Counted from the stretch's first letter, positions 1 to 8,795 are shown. The stretch is DNA of 64,000 nt from Alistipes sp. (GCA_017465055.1 JAFTWZ010000001.1:1-64000), one strand, 5' to 3'. Notes: generated by a model not told the origin, from the letters alone. Program-made: numbers and translations.

Positions 1-7
1 GCTACCT

Positions 8-577
8 ATGAAAGTAACAGTCATCGAGTACCCCGAAGATGAGAATGGCGAGGAGCATCAGCGACTGGCAGAGTGCACACTCAAGGAGATATTCGAGAGC
101 GAAGAGTGCTGTATGCGTGAGATTGGTACCGCCACAGATGAACCATACGGCGTGAGCGAGATTATCAATAAGTCGCTTATCGAGGTGTGGGAGAAGTACA
201 CGCACATCTGCCATAAGGAGTGGCGCAGAAATGCCATTGCCTACCTTAAAGCCAACACCAAGGCTCCGGAGAGTATCATCGATGCATTCGTAGATACCCA
301 GTGGAACAAAGAGGAACTCTTTGCCGACAACCTCAAAACATTCAACGAGTGTGTAGGACACACCGAAGAGAAGGAGTTGTGGATATTCACTTACTCCATT
401 GACCACTTCGACAGAGATATCCTTGACGAGTTTATCGTCGATTGGTACAATCGTTCTGACAACGATGGCCGAGTGCGTAAGATGACGGTGGATGAGTTCC
501 TATCGCTACTTAACGACGAGATGTTTGACGATGTGCACAACTGGGTACGAGCAATTGAACTTCCTAAAACCAAATAG
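8..577 (+). CDS. Hypothetical acidic protein (189 aa)
   Basis: I do not recognise this family. The 189-residue product is acidic and rich in Glu, Asp and Trp, has no signal peptide or membrane segment, and has a Cys pair near residue 34 (EECC). It lies two bases upstream of an LPD28-like gene on the same strand, so the two are probably co-transcribed. The neighbours (LPD28-like, RNase H-fold, DprA-like) are types often found in Bacteroides conjugative elements, so a mobile-element accessory role is the best guess. The ATG is close to the window edge, so an earlier start cannot be excluded. Confidence 0.7.
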   Translation: MKVTVIEYPEDENGEEHQRLAECTLKEIFESEECCMREIGTATDEPYGVSEIINKSLIEVWEKYTHICHKEWRRNAIAYLKANTKAPESIIDAFVDTQWNKEELFADNLKTFNECVGHTEEKELWIFTYSIDHFDRDILDEFIVDWYNRSDNDGRVRKMTVDEFLSLLNDEMFDDVHNWVRAIELPKTK

Positions 578-579
578 AT

Positions 580-891
580 ATGAAGACAAAAGAAGAGTTG
601 TATAGCGAGGCATTTGAGGTGATGACTGTAAACGACAGAGAGGTGTTGTTTACCTGCCTCCGTATTAACCGAGACATTGTTCCCGAGGGACTCCACGCTT
701 ACGATATTCGTGAGTCAGATACCGGAGGAGAGTTCGCCACCATCGAGCCCCGTGTAATTGTAAACCACGCAGGAACAATCCTCTCGAAAGAAGTAATCGA
801 AATGGGACCTGATGGGTTCGTGGAGATTGACGAGTACGGATTCGAGGACTCGATGACACTCCAGGAATGGTTGGATAGTAAGCCTGAGTAA
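580..891 (+). CDS. LPD28-like domain protein, mobile-element associated
   Basis: Small soluble protein of 103 residues. Features such as NDREVLFT near residue 18, RINRDIVPEGLHAYDIR near 28-44 and the VNHAGTILSK segment resemble from memory the LPD28 domain (large polyvalent protein-associated domain 28), seen as short proteins or parts of polyvalent proteins in Bacteroidetes conjugative elements. The biochemical function of this domain is not known to me. It starts two bases after the previous gene and its stop codon is inside a hairpin followed by T residues, so it appears to end a two-gene transcript. Family assignment is moderate; gene reality is high. Confidence 0.65.
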   Translation: MKTKEELYSEAFEVMTVNDREVLFTCLRINRDIVPEGLHAYDIRESDTGGEFATIEPRVIVNHAGTILSKEVIEMGPDGFVEIDEYGFEDSMTLQEWLDSKPE

Positions 892-905
892 TCAGGCTTT
901 TTATA
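880..905 (+). terminator. Intrinsic terminator after the LPD28-like gene
   Basis: An 8-bp perfect stem AAGCCTGA/TCAGGCTT with a 4-base loop is followed by TTTTA. The loop contains part of the stop codon of the preceding gene, so transcription would end right at the end of the coding sequence. Confidence 0.75.
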
Positions 906-935
906 CGGACAATACTTTACTCCCTATTAGAAAGT

Positions 936-1592
936 ATGAAAGATATACGACAGAAGGCTGACAATGCAGTATTTGTTGCATCAGCCATTGGACCTTGGGG
1001 GATCCTGATGGTCATTGTAGGTATCGTAGGTTTAGTGAAGTGCTGCGTTATGAAACCTCCTGACCTTGCCGTGGAGAGCATCAATAAGAGTGGTAACATC
1101 GTGGAGCACGTGATGGTGCTGGATAGCACAAACAACGGTTTTAGGGTGGTGTACGCCACTGCGGAGCCCGTGACCAATGAGAAGTATGAAGAGATACGAG
1201 GGCGGCCACATATTCAAATGCGATTTAACAGGTTAAAGGTTGAAGCACTGAAACACTTTGGAGGGAGCCTTCTTGATACCGATATATGCGACTTCGCTCT
1301 CTATGCCTACCGGTTTCCGATAGACAAAGATCTGCGCATTCATAATATATTCGTTGCAGGTAAGGAGAAGATGAACCTCTATGTTCAGCCTAACCCGAAC
1401 CTACCGAATTGTGCTACATGGATGAATTTCGGCACCGAGCAGGGCAACCAATACCTAAATTCTCACGATATAAATGTCTGTCTACAAAATGGAAGACGAA
1501 TTTATCGTTACTGGAAGTGCCGTCCCTTGTTGCAAGTCTCTGATACTGACGAGCGTTTTAGCCATTTTACAGAAGATGAGAGGTTGTTTTGA
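936..1592 (+). CDS. Hypothetical single-pass membrane protein (218 aa)
   Basis: The 218-residue product has one clear hydrophobic segment at about residues 13-37 (VASAIGPWGILMVIVGIVGL), followed by a polar domain without a family I recognise. It is separated from the upstream pair by a terminator, so it has its own transcript or weak read-through. Being between mobile-element-type genes it is probably part of the same accessory segment. No catalytic motif was seen. Confidence 0.6.
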   Translation: MKDIRQKADNAVFVASAIGPWGILMVIVGIVGLVKCCVMKPPDLAVESINKSGNIVEHVMVLDSTNNGFRVVYATAEPVTNEKYEEIRGRPHIQMRFNRLKVEALKHFGGSLLDTDICDFALYAYRFPIDKDLRIHNIFVAGKEKMNLYVQPNPNLPNCATWMNFGTEQGNQYLNSHDINVCLQNGRRIYRYWKCRPLLQVSDTDERFSHFTEDERLF

Positions 1593-1653
1593 ATGGACTG
1601 TTTTACTGTCCACAATCAAGCGTAACCCTCTGAAAATTAACACTTAAAACACT

Positions 1654-1683
1654 TGGCAGACAAGTAAAATAAGTGTATATTTG
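1654..1683 (+). promoter_or_regulatory. Bacteroidetes-type promoter
   Basis: TTG at 1654-1656, 19 bases, then TATATTTG at 1676-1683, the TTG-N19-TAnnTTTG form used by the primary sigma factor of Bacteroidetes. It faces the gene pair starting at 1758. Confidence 0.65.
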
Positions 1684-1757
1684 TACTCCATTTAGAGTGA
1701 TCGAGTAACCTAGTTTGTAAATTGATTGAAATAGATTGAATATGGTAGACAAGTAAA

Positions 1758-2291
1758 ATGACATCGGAGAAGTCGCAGATTAAGTTTGCGAAATCGGAAA
1801 GAACGGGAGAGCTTATTGGCTTTGTTTCCCGTCACTCAAAAACTCGTCAATTGAAAGGAGTCAGGGAAGACTCAAGATACGGCAAACAGATTTGTGTCCT
1901 GGCAGAGGATCTGAAAGGCACAATCGAGCCAAATGTTCTCTATTCGGTTGAATTGAAGCCTATGCACAAGGCGAAGGGGTATGTGGTTGTTGCCGCCACA
2001 CCTGTACAGTTTCCTGCGACAGTAGAGACCATAATCGTTCCCAAAACGCTGTACAAGGTTACAGTGTCATTCGGCAACAAGACCATCTATCTCGACCCGA
2101 AGGACGGCAAAAGTGCAATGAGCCGAACGCTCGATGGCGTGCTCCAAATCCTCAGAGAGCGCAAGGACATCGAGAACCACGAGGAGGTGATAGCCGACTT
2201 CATCAAGCAGGCCCAAGAGATGATTCGCCGCTTCGAGCAGGACGGATATATCTACACCGGCAAGCGTTATATGGGAGGTGGTCGAAAATGA
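1758..2291 (+). CDS. Hypothetical basic protein (177 aa), element-associated
   Basis: A Lys-rich soluble protein of 177 residues with no family that I recognise. The N-terminal half is beta-rich in appearance (FVSRHSKTRQLKGV, YVVVAATPVQF) and the C-terminal half looks helical and ends in a Gly/Lys tail (YMGGGRK). Its stop codon overlaps the start of the RNase H-like gene by four bases (ATGA), which indicates translational coupling. The TATATTTG promoter lies 75 bases upstream. A nucleic-acid-related role is only suggested by charge and neighbour. Confidence 0.65.
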   Translation: MTSEKSQIKFAKSERTGELIGFVSRHSKTRQLKGVREDSRYGKQICVLAEDLKGTIEPNVLYSVELKPMHKAKGYVVVAATPVQFPATVETIIVPKTLYKVTVSFGNKTIYLDPKDGKSAMSRTLDGVLQILRERKDIENHEEVIADFIKQAQEMIRRFEQDGYIYTGKRYMGGGRK

Positions 2292-2683
2292 AGCGCCCGA
2301 CAGTAGGAATAGCCACTGACGGCGCACATTCCACGAAGGAGAGGTTGACACGCTACAGAGCGGTTGACCTCTCTTCTGGTTTGGAACTCTTCAACCATTC
2401 CATAGGCAACAAGACGAATAACATCGGAGAGTTTATCGCCATCGTAGAGGCTGTCAAATATATCCTCAGACACCCCGAAGCACCTCGCATTATCTACTCA
2501 GATAGCATTACCGCAATCACTTGGTATCGTAATAAGCAAACTGCGTCATCTCGACGCTGTGAGCAGCTGCAATTAGCCGAAATATTCCTCAAAGTTATGG
2601 CGGCTAAAATAGACGATATTCAGGTACTCCATTGGGATAATCGTGAGTGGGGAGAGACGCCCGCAGACTTCGGAAATAAGTAA
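2288..2683 (+). CDS. RNase H-fold protein
   Basis: A 131-residue protein with the expected acidic residues of a ribonuclease HI-type fold: D11 (ATDGA), E48 (NNIGEF), D72 (IYSDS) and D127 (TPADFGNK). Enzymes of this fold use two metal ions to cut the RNA strand of RNA-DNA hybrids; short versions like this are common in Bacteroidetes conjugative elements. All four positions are present, so catalysis is plausible. It overlaps the upstream gene by four bases. It could also act on element replication or transfer intermediates, which is inference. Confidence 0.75.
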   Translation: MKRPTVGIATDGAHSTKERLTRYRAVDLSSGLELFNHSIGNKTNNIGEFIAIVEAVKYILRHPEAPRIIYSDSITAITWYRNKQTASSRRCEQLQLAEIFLKVMAAKIDDIQVLHWDNREWGETPADFGNK

Positions 2684-3080
2684 ATAAAATCAACAGATAA
2701 CACACTAAAATTACCCATTTGGAAAAGTCATGAATAATTACTATCTTTACGACAGAAACACGCAGATTAGAGGACCTGATTTGAGCGGTTTAACACTAAT
2801 AATACTAATGGTAACTACTGAATATTGGACATTGATTTTATCGTTATTTATCATCATTTATTAGTGTTTGTTAAAATTCTTCGCCCCATTTCAGCCCGAA
2901 ATCTGTAATTAACTGATTATCAAGCAGTCTAACATTCTGCATCGGCAAGTAAGTAGCTGACTATCAAATAGTTAAATCCATTATAAATGATTAATGGGGA
3001 TGACTAAAAAGTAAATTTGTCATCCCCAAGAGATGTGACCCTTATTTATCTGCATCATTCAGCGATGAATGGTGCAGATT
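2684..3080. other. Non-coding stretch with one palindrome
   Basis: About 400 bases with no credible gene. It is AT-rich and contains repeated TTATT/ATTAT tracts and the palindrome described at 2994-3027. No recombinase site, tRNA or direct repeat that would mark an element end was recognised. Confidence 0.5.
2994..3027. repeat. GGGGATGAC palindrome, copy 1
   Basis: ATGGGGATGAC, then an A/T-rich middle (TAAAAAGTAAATTT), then GTCATCCCC: an inverted repeat able to form a hairpin. Close copies occur at 13622-13652, 16602-16637 and (shortened or varied) 32669-32700 and 38932-38962. In four of the five places an inverted-repeat element follows or precedes it; here it stands alone. Confidence 0.85.
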
Positions 3081-3539
3081 CTATTTTATGATGGTGCAAG
3101 GTGTCGAGCTATGGGCAATGCTATAATGTAATGACGAGAGTTGGCTTGAGTTGTCGAATGGGGCAAAGACGACTTCCGAGGCGAGGTCGGAGGTGAGCCA
3201 ATTACGGGTTTGAGAGTTGGAGAACGATGGGCGTGAGTAGTCTCGGAATGACACGAACAACACCCTATTGCTATCATAAGCTGCTTGCAAGTGCGGTGGG
3301 ATTTTGCGGTATAGTGAACGCCCCAGAGCGACCACAACAGAACAGCCATTGGCGAGCAAAATATCAAGCACAGCTCGCTCGATTGGAGAGTGAAAACCGC
3401 TAATTACAATCTTATCAGTTTGAGCAATTTCGTGCGCCCACCGCTTGGCGAGGTCTAATGCCTCAGGCGGTGCTGTGCGGGATGCGAAGAAGGCAACCAA
3501 ATATCTATCCAACAACTCTTTGTTACCAGATAAGTCCAT
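3081..3539 (-). CDS. DprA/Smf-related SLOG-fold protein
   Basis: A 152-residue Rossmann-like protein. The segments IVISGFHSPIERAVLDILL (about residues 44-62) and VVVALGRSL (about 68-76) match small DprA-like proteins that Bacteroidetes carry in or near mobile elements. In DprA this region (SxGxxG/HSxIE type) binds single-stranded DNA and helps load RecA; whether this short form does so is unknown. It lacks the winged-helix domain of full DprA. It faces the RNase H-like gene across a non-coding gap, and together they suggest DNA-handling cargo. Confidence 0.65.
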   Translation of the reverse strand: MDLSGNKELLDRYLVAFFASRTAPPEALDLAKRWAHEIAQTDKIVISGFHSPIERAVLDILLANGCSVVVALGRSLYRKIPPHLQAAYDSNRVLFVSFRDYSRPSFSNSQTRNWLTSDLASEVVFAPFDNSSQLSSLHYSIAHSSTPCTIIK

Positions 3540-3963
3540 AAAAAAGCGCAGGCCACTGCATTAACTTATCCCGTACCGAGGTCTTGGCTACCTGTAACAC
3601 GAACAAGCAACACAGAAAGCCCACGCAGGATGATATATAAGCACACACTGAGCCAATGTCAGTGGTGGATATATACACCTATCGTGGACATCTGATTGCG
3701 AATCTCCGTTTTATTCAAAGTTGCGAAGTTTGGATACTGAAGATTACGACAATAAATGTCTACTAATATGTACTGGCTTAACGCTTAAAGTCGTAAGCCG
3801 TAACAAAGATAATCAAAATTTCCTCAAATGTAGAATATGGTGTAAAAATAGAGTTGCTATGACACGATAGAACAGCTTGACACGTGCCGTAGAGAGGTAA
3901 ACATTCAAGTAATGACGAGGTTGTAGACTTACCTCCTAAAATAACGATAGGGGTTCTATACAA
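3540..3963. other. Non-coding stretch at the edge of the accessory segment
   Basis: About 420 bases between the DprA-like gene and ybaK. Only short open frames without recognisable content are present. It is the probable junction between mobile-element cargo (left) and core genes (right), but I see no convincing attachment-site repeat inside the window. Confidence 0.45.
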
Positions 3964-4449
3964 CTAATGGCTAACGATATCTGCGACCGTAGCACCGACG
4001 TAGTCGATAAGCGATTGTGGTGCGAGAGCTAATTGCAGGCCACGAACACCAGCACTGATATATATACGCTCGTGATCGAGGGCCGTAGTGTGGATAAAGG
4101 TCGGTAGCGTGCGCTTCATACCTATAGGCGAGCAACCGCCACGTATATAGCCCGTCTGCGGAAGTAGCTCTTTCATAGCTATCATCTCGGCCCACTTATT
4201 GCCCGACACGCGAGCGGCAGCCTTAAGGTCCACCTCCTTGTCACCAGGGATAACGCAGACGAAGAGGCCCGTTTTGTCGCCACGCAACACAAGCGTCTTA
4301 AACACCGTAGCGATATCCTCGCCAAGCTCCTCGGCAACGTGTGTAGCGGCGAGGTTATCCTCGTCGACGGTATAAGGCACCAACTCATAGGCTATCTTAG
4401 CTCTATCCAAAAGGCGCGCAGCATTGGTTTTCTCAATCTTCTTAGCCAT
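3964..4449 (-). CDS. ybaK: Cys-tRNA(Pro)/Cys-tRNA(Cys) deacylase YbaK/EbsC
   Basis: A 161-residue protein of the YbaK/ProX family, which hydrolyses Cys mischarged on tRNA(Pro). Diagnostic parts are VFKTLVLRG (about residues 49-57) with the conserved Lys, the VIPGDKEVDLKAAA stretch, and GYIRGGCSPIGMKR (about 100-113), where family members have the GG-x-SPIG loop. Length is as usual for the family. It is transcribed divergently from the SDR gene; its TATCTTTG box lies 20 bases upstream of the ATG. Confidence 0.93.
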   Translation of the reverse strand: MAKKIEKTNAARLLDRAKIAYELVPYTVDEDNLAATHVAEELGEDIATVFKTLVLRGDKTGLFVCVIPGDKEVDLKAAARVSGNKWAEMIAMKELLPQTGYIRGGCSPIGMKRTLPTFIHTTALDHERIYISAGVRGLQLALAPQSLIDYVGATVADIVSH

Positions 4450-4469
4450 ATCGACACTATTTTCGAATG

Positions 4470-4477
4470 CAAAGATA
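4470..4477 (-). promoter_or_regulatory. -7 box of ybaK
   Basis: TATCTTTG on the minus strand, 20 bases before the ybaK start codon. The matching upstream element is not clear. Confidence 0.55.
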
Positions 4478-4574
4478 CTATTTTTTCGACCTTTGGCATC
4501 ATATTAGGGCATATTCCGACCTAATCTTTTCACATATAAGACTCCATCAAGTAGCGAAATTATATACTTTTTCG

Positions 4575-4582
4575 TACCTTTG
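4575..4582 (+). promoter_or_regulatory. -7 box of the SDR gene, almost leaderless
   Basis: TACCTTTG ends four bases before the ATG at 4587. A start site at the usual distance would fall on or next to the start codon, so the mRNA is probably leaderless. Confidence 0.6.
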
Positions 4583-4586
4583 TCGT

Positions 4587-5378
4587 ATGAGTTACGCATT
4601 AATTACAGGAGCATCATCGGGCATAGGGTGCTGCTACGCCATAGAGATGGCAAAACGAGGCTACAACATCGTGGCCGTAAGCAACCAGCCACAGCAGCTC
4701 GACGAGGTGGCACGCCAGATAACCTCGGACTACGGCGTCGAGGTGGTGCCCATAGCCATAGACTTAGCCTCGGAGGGTGCAGCAAAGAGCATATTCGACA
4801 CCTGCCACGAGTCAGGATACGATGTCGAGGTGCTCATATGCAATGCTGGAATGTTACTATTCTCGACACTAACACGCACCTCGCCCGAGAGTCTCAATAC
4901 CATAATCGCACTACATTGCACTACCACCACGCTGCTATGTCGCTACTTTGGCGAGCAGATGAAACACCACCACAAGGGACACATACTAATAATGTCGTCG
5001 TCGACAGCGTGGCTACCCTACCCCACAATATCGCACTACAGCGCCACGAAGGCTTATCTTAAAAGCTTTGCATCGGCACTATGGTACGAGCTACACAGCC
5101 ACGGCGTAGGTGTCACTGCCGTATTCCCTGGGGCGGTAAACACCCCCTTCTACAAGCTCAGTGACAAGTCGCGCAAGCTCTTCCTATCGCTCGGTGTGAT
5201 GATGAGGCCCGAGACTATAGCGCGCCGAGGCGTGAGAGCTATGCTACGCGGCCGACGTAGGCTGACGCCAGGACTATTTACTAAGATTGTGGTGGCGATA
5301 TGTGCAATACTTCCGGCACGACTATTCGAGCTTGTACTGCATATAGGCCCCATAAAGCGCCTACTCGAGAGGGTGTGA
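4587..5378 (+). CDS. Short-chain dehydrogenase/reductase (SDR)
   Basis: A 263-residue classical SDR. The cofactor loop TGASSGIG (residues 7-14), the NAG motif (86-88), a catalytic Ser near 138 and Y151-x3-K155 (YSATK) are all present, so it is expected to be an active NAD(P)-dependent oxidoreductase. The C-terminal region beyond residue 190 is hydrophobic and basic, as in SDRs acting on lipid substrates; the substrate cannot be named. The open frame extends 40 codons further upstream, but that region contains the TACCTTTG promoter box, so I chose the ATG at 4587, whose product begins directly with the beta strand of the Rossmann fold. Confidence 0.88.
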   Translation: MSYALITGASSGIGCCYAIEMAKRGYNIVAVSNQPQQLDEVARQITSDYGVEVVPIAIDLASEGAAKSIFDTCHESGYDVEVLICNAGMLLFSTLTRTSPESLNTIIALHCTTTTLLCRYFGEQMKHHHKGHILIMSSSTAWLPYPTISHYSATKAYLKSFASALWYELHSHGVGVTAVFPGAVNTPFYKLSDKSRKLFLSLGVMMRPETIARRGVRAMLRGRRRLTPGLFTKIVVAICAILPARLFELVLHIGPIKRLLERV

Positions 5379-5444
5379 CGCGCATATCATAGAGCATCAT
5401 TCGCTATAAAATTATGCTCAATGGTTTATAATTACCCGAATTGT

Positions 5445-5475
5445 TTTGCCGATTCACGCAAATGTCGTACCTTTG
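5445..5475 (+). promoter_or_regulatory. Promoter of the LytS-type kinase gene
   Basis: TTTG at 5445-5448, 19 bases, TACCTTTG at 5468-5475; the ATG follows six bases later. A strong match to the Bacteroidetes consensus. Confidence 0.75.
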
Positions 5476-5481
5476 TGTAGT

Positions 5482-6540
5482 ATGAACATCAGGAGTGCAT
5501 TTCGAAATATATGGCTCGGAGAGAATATACTCTATGCCCTTGTATGGGCCGCCATCTATCTTATCCCATTTATGAATGCCCACCTTATGTCGGAGGATGC
5601 TATCGACTTTGGTAAGGTAATCATCTCTTGGGTTAAGATAACTCCCTATTTCTTTATCTTCCTTGCACACAACTACCTTTTGCTACCACTGCTACTACGC
5701 AATAGGTATGGGTGGTACATCATCTTATTGCTGGCGCTCGTGGCCACGGTATTTGGTACTATCGAGGTACTCGACTTCCGCTACTGGCAGGGTAACGTAG
5801 ACCTTAGAGACAAAGCCTCGCTTACGGAGTTGGCGTGGTATTGGAATGTGCTATTCGGCATACTGATGGCCGGGGCTAACTCGATGATTAAGCTCTACTA
5901 CCGAGCAATTCTCACCGAGCAGCAGATGGCAAAGCTACAGAAAGAGAACATCGAGACACAGATGGAGTATCTGAAGTATCAGATAAACCCCCACTTCTTG
6001 ATGAATACGCTCAACAACATCCACGCGATGATAGACATCGACAGCGAGGTGGCAAAGCAGAACGTTATGGAGCTGTCGCATATGCTCCGACATATACTTT
6101 ACGACTCGAGCGAACAGTATACTACGCTCGACAAAGAGGTGGAGTTCCTCGATAGCTATATCAAGCTGATGAAGATACGCTATATCGACGAGGTAAGCAT
6201 CGAGCTAAACACTCCTGACGTGGCCATATGTCGCCGCGTTAAGCTACCACCGCTACTACTAATCGTGCTCGTAGAAAACGCCTTTAAACACGGCATAAGC
6301 TATAACCACGAGTCGTTCATTAGGATTTCGATATCGGTAGACCACGGCGAGCTTAGTTGCGTAGTGGCCAATAGTCGCCATAACAACGACAGGAGCACTA
6401 CGGAACGTAGTGGTATAGGACTAAGCAACATAACCAAGCGTCTCGAGATACTCTTCGGCGAGCGATACTCGCTCACGACAGACACCTCGGACAAGAAGAC
6501 ATATATTGTAGAATTAGTAATACCCTTAACAGATAAGTAG
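5482..6540 (+). CDS. LytS/YesM-type sensor histidine kinase
   Basis: A 352-residue membrane kinase. About four hydrophobic segments occupy residues 15-32, 47-72, 78-97 and 117-135, followed by a short helix and the His_kinase domain with QINPHFLMNTLNNI, where H171 is the predicted phospho-acceptor. The ATP-binding part has VLVENAFKHGI and SGIGLSNI. It is followed after one base by a LytTR response regulator, a standard pair in Bacteroidetes. The sensed signal is unknown. The start at 5482 was preferred over an in-frame codon at 5446 because the TACCTTTG promoter box lies between them. Confidence 0.92.
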   Translation: MNIRSAFRNIWLGENILYALVWAAIYLIPFMNAHLMSEDAIDFGKVIISWVKITPYFFIFLAHNYLLLPLLLRNRYGWYIILLLALVATVFGTIEVLDFRYWQGNVDLRDKASLTELAWYWNVLFGILMAGANSMIKLYYRAILTEQQMAKLQKENIETQMEYLKYQINPHFLMNTLNNIHAMIDIDSEVAKQNVMELSHMLRHILYDSSEQYTTLDKEVEFLDSYIKLMKIRYIDEVSIELNTPDVAICRRVKLPPLLLIVLVENAFKHGISYNHESFIRISISVDHGELSCVVANSRHNNDRSTTERSGIGLSNITKRLEILFGERYSLTTDTSDKKTYIVELVIPLTDK

Positions 6541-6541
6541 T

Positions 6542-7279
6542 ATGGTAAGATGTATAGCAATAGATGATGAGCCTCTGGCACTGCATCAGATAAAGAGTTA
6601 CATTGACCGCACCGAGCAACTCGAGTTAGTTGCCTCGTGCAGAAGTGCCCACGAGGCAGAGCGCGTACTCTCCGAGACTAACGTCGACCTTATATTCGTC
6701 GATATCAATATGCCCGATATGACAGGCCTTGAGTTTGTACGCTCGCTCAAGAGCAACCACTACATAATCTTTACCACGGCACACCCGGAACACGCCCTCG
6801 AAGGTTTCAAGCTCAACGCCATAGATTACCTTCTCAAGCCCTTCTCCTACGACGAGTTTATGAAGGCTTCGCAGAAGGCTATATCGCTTGTCGACCTTGT
6901 GGAGAGGTGTCACGCGGCCGAGAGTGCCATAGCTCAGAACGAGGCAGAGCAGTCCGACAAAGAGTTTATATCGGTCAAGGCCGACTATAAGACGCAGCTT
7001 GTTAAGATTGCCGACATCGTATACCTCGAGAGCGCTGGTGAGTATGTACGCCTACATATCGAGGGTAGCTCGACCATCACCACACTCTTCCGCCTAAAGA
7101 ATATGGAGACTACACTGCCTCAGGACAGCTTCCTACGTGTACACCGCTCCTATATCGTCAACCTTAAGCGTATCTCGAGCTACACCAAGGGGCGTATCTT
7201 CCTCGACAATGGCGAGTACATCCCCTTAGGCGAGAACTACAAGGAGCGATTCTTCGAGTACTTTGACAACAGATTGTAG
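6542..7279 (+). CDS. LytTR-family response regulator
   Basis: A 245-residue regulator: receiver domain at about residues 1-120 with the acidic pocket D8-D9, phospho-acceptor D54 (VDINMPD) and K103-region signature (LLKPF), followed by a LytTR DNA-binding domain at about 140-243 (typical HRSYIVNL and the closing LGENYKERF). It starts one base after the stop of the kinase gene, so the two are made together. LytTR regulators bind short repeated motifs upstream of targets; targets cannot be predicted here. Confidence 0.94.
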   Translation: MVRCIAIDDEPLALHQIKSYIDRTEQLELVASCRSAHEAERVLSETNVDLIFVDINMPDMTGLEFVRSLKSNHYIIFTTAHPEHALEGFKLNAIDYLLKPFSYDEFMKASQKAISLVDLVERCHAAESAIAQNEAEQSDKEFISVKADYKTQLVKIADIVYLESAGEYVRLHIEGSSTITTLFRLKNMETTLPQDSFLRVHRSYIVNLKRISSYTKGRIFLDNGEYIPLGENYKERFFEYFDNRL

Positions 7280-7336
7280 CTATTAGCCTAATGCAGTCAT
7301 TAGCCTAAGTACAAAATCGAGTCATCAACAAACAAT

Positions 7337-7366
7337 AAGCCCCAGGACCGCGAAATCCTGGGGCTT
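7337..7366. terminator. Shared terminator between the two-component pair and oadB
   Basis: An 11-bp perfect stem AAGCCCCAGGA/TCCTGGGGCTT with an 8-base loop lies between two convergent genes. T-rich bases flank it on both strands, better on the plus side, so it can stop transcription from both directions. Confidence 0.8.
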
Positions 7367-7391
7367 TGTTATGATATCTACTAAAGATAGA

Positions 7392-8795
7392 TTACATAGG
7401 AAGGAAGGCGAGCAAGATACCTGCGGCAACAGCCGAGCCAATAACACCTGCCACGTTAGGACCCATAGCGTGCATCAACAAGAAGTTACCAGGGTTGTAC
7501 TGCTGGCCAACGCTCTGCGACACGCGAGCAGCCATAGGCACTGCCGATACACCTGCCGAGCCGATAAGTGGATTAATCTTCTCCTTAGAGAAGAGGTTCA
7601 TCAACTTAGCGAGCAACACACCACTTGCCGATCCAAAAGAGAAGGCTACAACGCCCAACAACAAGATACCGAGCGTCTGCCAGTTAAGGAAGGCATCGGC
7701 TGTTGTTGTAGCACCTACAGAGATACCGAGGAAGATGGTAACGATGTTCATTAGCTCGTTCTGCACGGTCTTAGACAAACGCTCCGTAACGCCACACTCC
7801 TTCATCAAGTTACCTAGCATCAAGCATCCGATAAGCGGAGCTGCCGATGGCAACAAGATGGCGATGATAACAGTGATGACGATAGGGAAGATAATCTTCT
7901 CGCGCTGCGACACGCTGCGAAGCTGCTTCATCTCGATCTTTCGCTCCTTCTCCGTAGTGAGCAACTTCATAATAGGGGGCTGGATAACTGGTACCAACGC
8001 CATATATGAGTAAGCCGCTACGGCGATAGGGCCTAACAAGTGTGGAGCGAGCTTCGAGGTAAGGTAGATAGCCGTAGGGCCATCAGCACCACCGATGATA
8101 CCGATCGAACCAGACTCCCAGTAGTTAAAGCCGAGAGCCAAGGCTCCGAGGAACGTAGCGAAGATACCAATCTGAGCTGCAGCACCCAAAAGCAAGCTCT
8201 TAGGGTTAGCGATAAGTGGAGCAAAGTCGGTCATAGCACCAACACCGATAAATATCAAGCAAGGATAGATACCGAGCTTAACACCCAAATAGAGGTAGTC
8301 GAGTAGACCTGCTGAGCCAAGAGCGAAGTTCTCCCAGTGAACGTGACCACCAGCGAAGAACTCCGAGTGGAACATATCGGCACCAGGAAGGTTGGTAAGC
8401 AACATACCAAATGCAATAGGCATCAACAACAGTGGCTCGAACTTCTTAACGATAGCCAAGTAGAGCAATACGAATGCGATAAGAATCATCACCGCAAAGC
8501 GCCAATCCTTAGCGAAGCCCTTGAAACCAGACTGATTAACGAAATCTTCGAGAGCCTTGCCAACGCTAAAGCTATCGTCGATAGCCGAGTTGTCACGACC
8601 CTGCGAGCCAGCAGCTGGCGCAGCTACAGGGGCAACCTCCGCTGCCTCCGTAGCCTCAGCTACTTGCGCGGCCTCGGCCAACTCAGCCACTGCATTATCG
8701 ACCACAGCCTCGACATCCTGAGCCATAGCAGGCTGAGCGACAGCAAGCATCACGGTCGACAGAAGCAATGAGAAATAAAGTTTTAGACTCTTCAT
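7392..8795 (-). CDS. oadB: Na+-translocating decarboxylase subunit beta (OadB/MmdB)
   Basis: Integral-membrane subunit that couples decarboxylation of carboxybiotin to Na+ export. From the ATG at 8795 the product has 467 residues. The family core with [19 protein letters not shown] and [12 protein letters not shown] is intact and about ten hydrophobic segments are visible. Odd: the N-terminus has a signal-peptide-like segment ending QPAMAQ followed by about 50 Ala/Glu/Val-rich residues before the first expected helix, which is not part of the classical OadB. It is the last gene of an operon with the biotin carrier, OadG and carboxyltransferase. A GTG nine bases upstream is possible but gives no better signal peptide. 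Confidence 0.92.
   Translation of the reverse strand: MKSLKLYFSLLLSTVMLAVAQPAMAQDVEAVVDNAVAELAEAAQVAEATEAAEVAPVAAPAAGSQGRDNSAIDDSFSVGKALEDFVNQSGFKGFAKDWRFAVMILIAFVLLYLAIVKKFEPLLLMPIAFGMLLTNLPGADMFHSEFFAGGHVHWENFALGSAGLLDYLYLGVKLGIYPCLIFIGVGAMTDFAPLIANPKSLLLGAAAQIGIFATFLGALALGFNYWESGSIGIIGGADGPTAIYLTSKLAPHLLGPIAVAAYSYMALVPVIQPPIMKLLTTEKERKIEMKQLRSVSQREKIIFPIVITVIIAILLPSAAPLIGCLMLGNLMKECGVTERLSKTVQNELMNIVTIFLGISVGATTTADAFLNWQTLGILLLGVVAFSFGSASGVLLAKLMNLFSKEKINPLIGSAGVSAVPMAARVSQSVGQQYNPGNFLLMHAMGPNVAGVIGSAVAAGILLAFLPM

Noticed and set aside
3540..3963. Attachment site or tRNA at the edge of the mobile-element cargo
   Set aside because: No cloverleaf and no direct repeat could be found in the window.
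4467..4586. N-terminal extension of the SDR protein by 40 residues
   Set aside because: The extension covers the TACCTTTG promoter box and the divergent ybaK promoter, and SDR proteins begin at the Rossmann strand.
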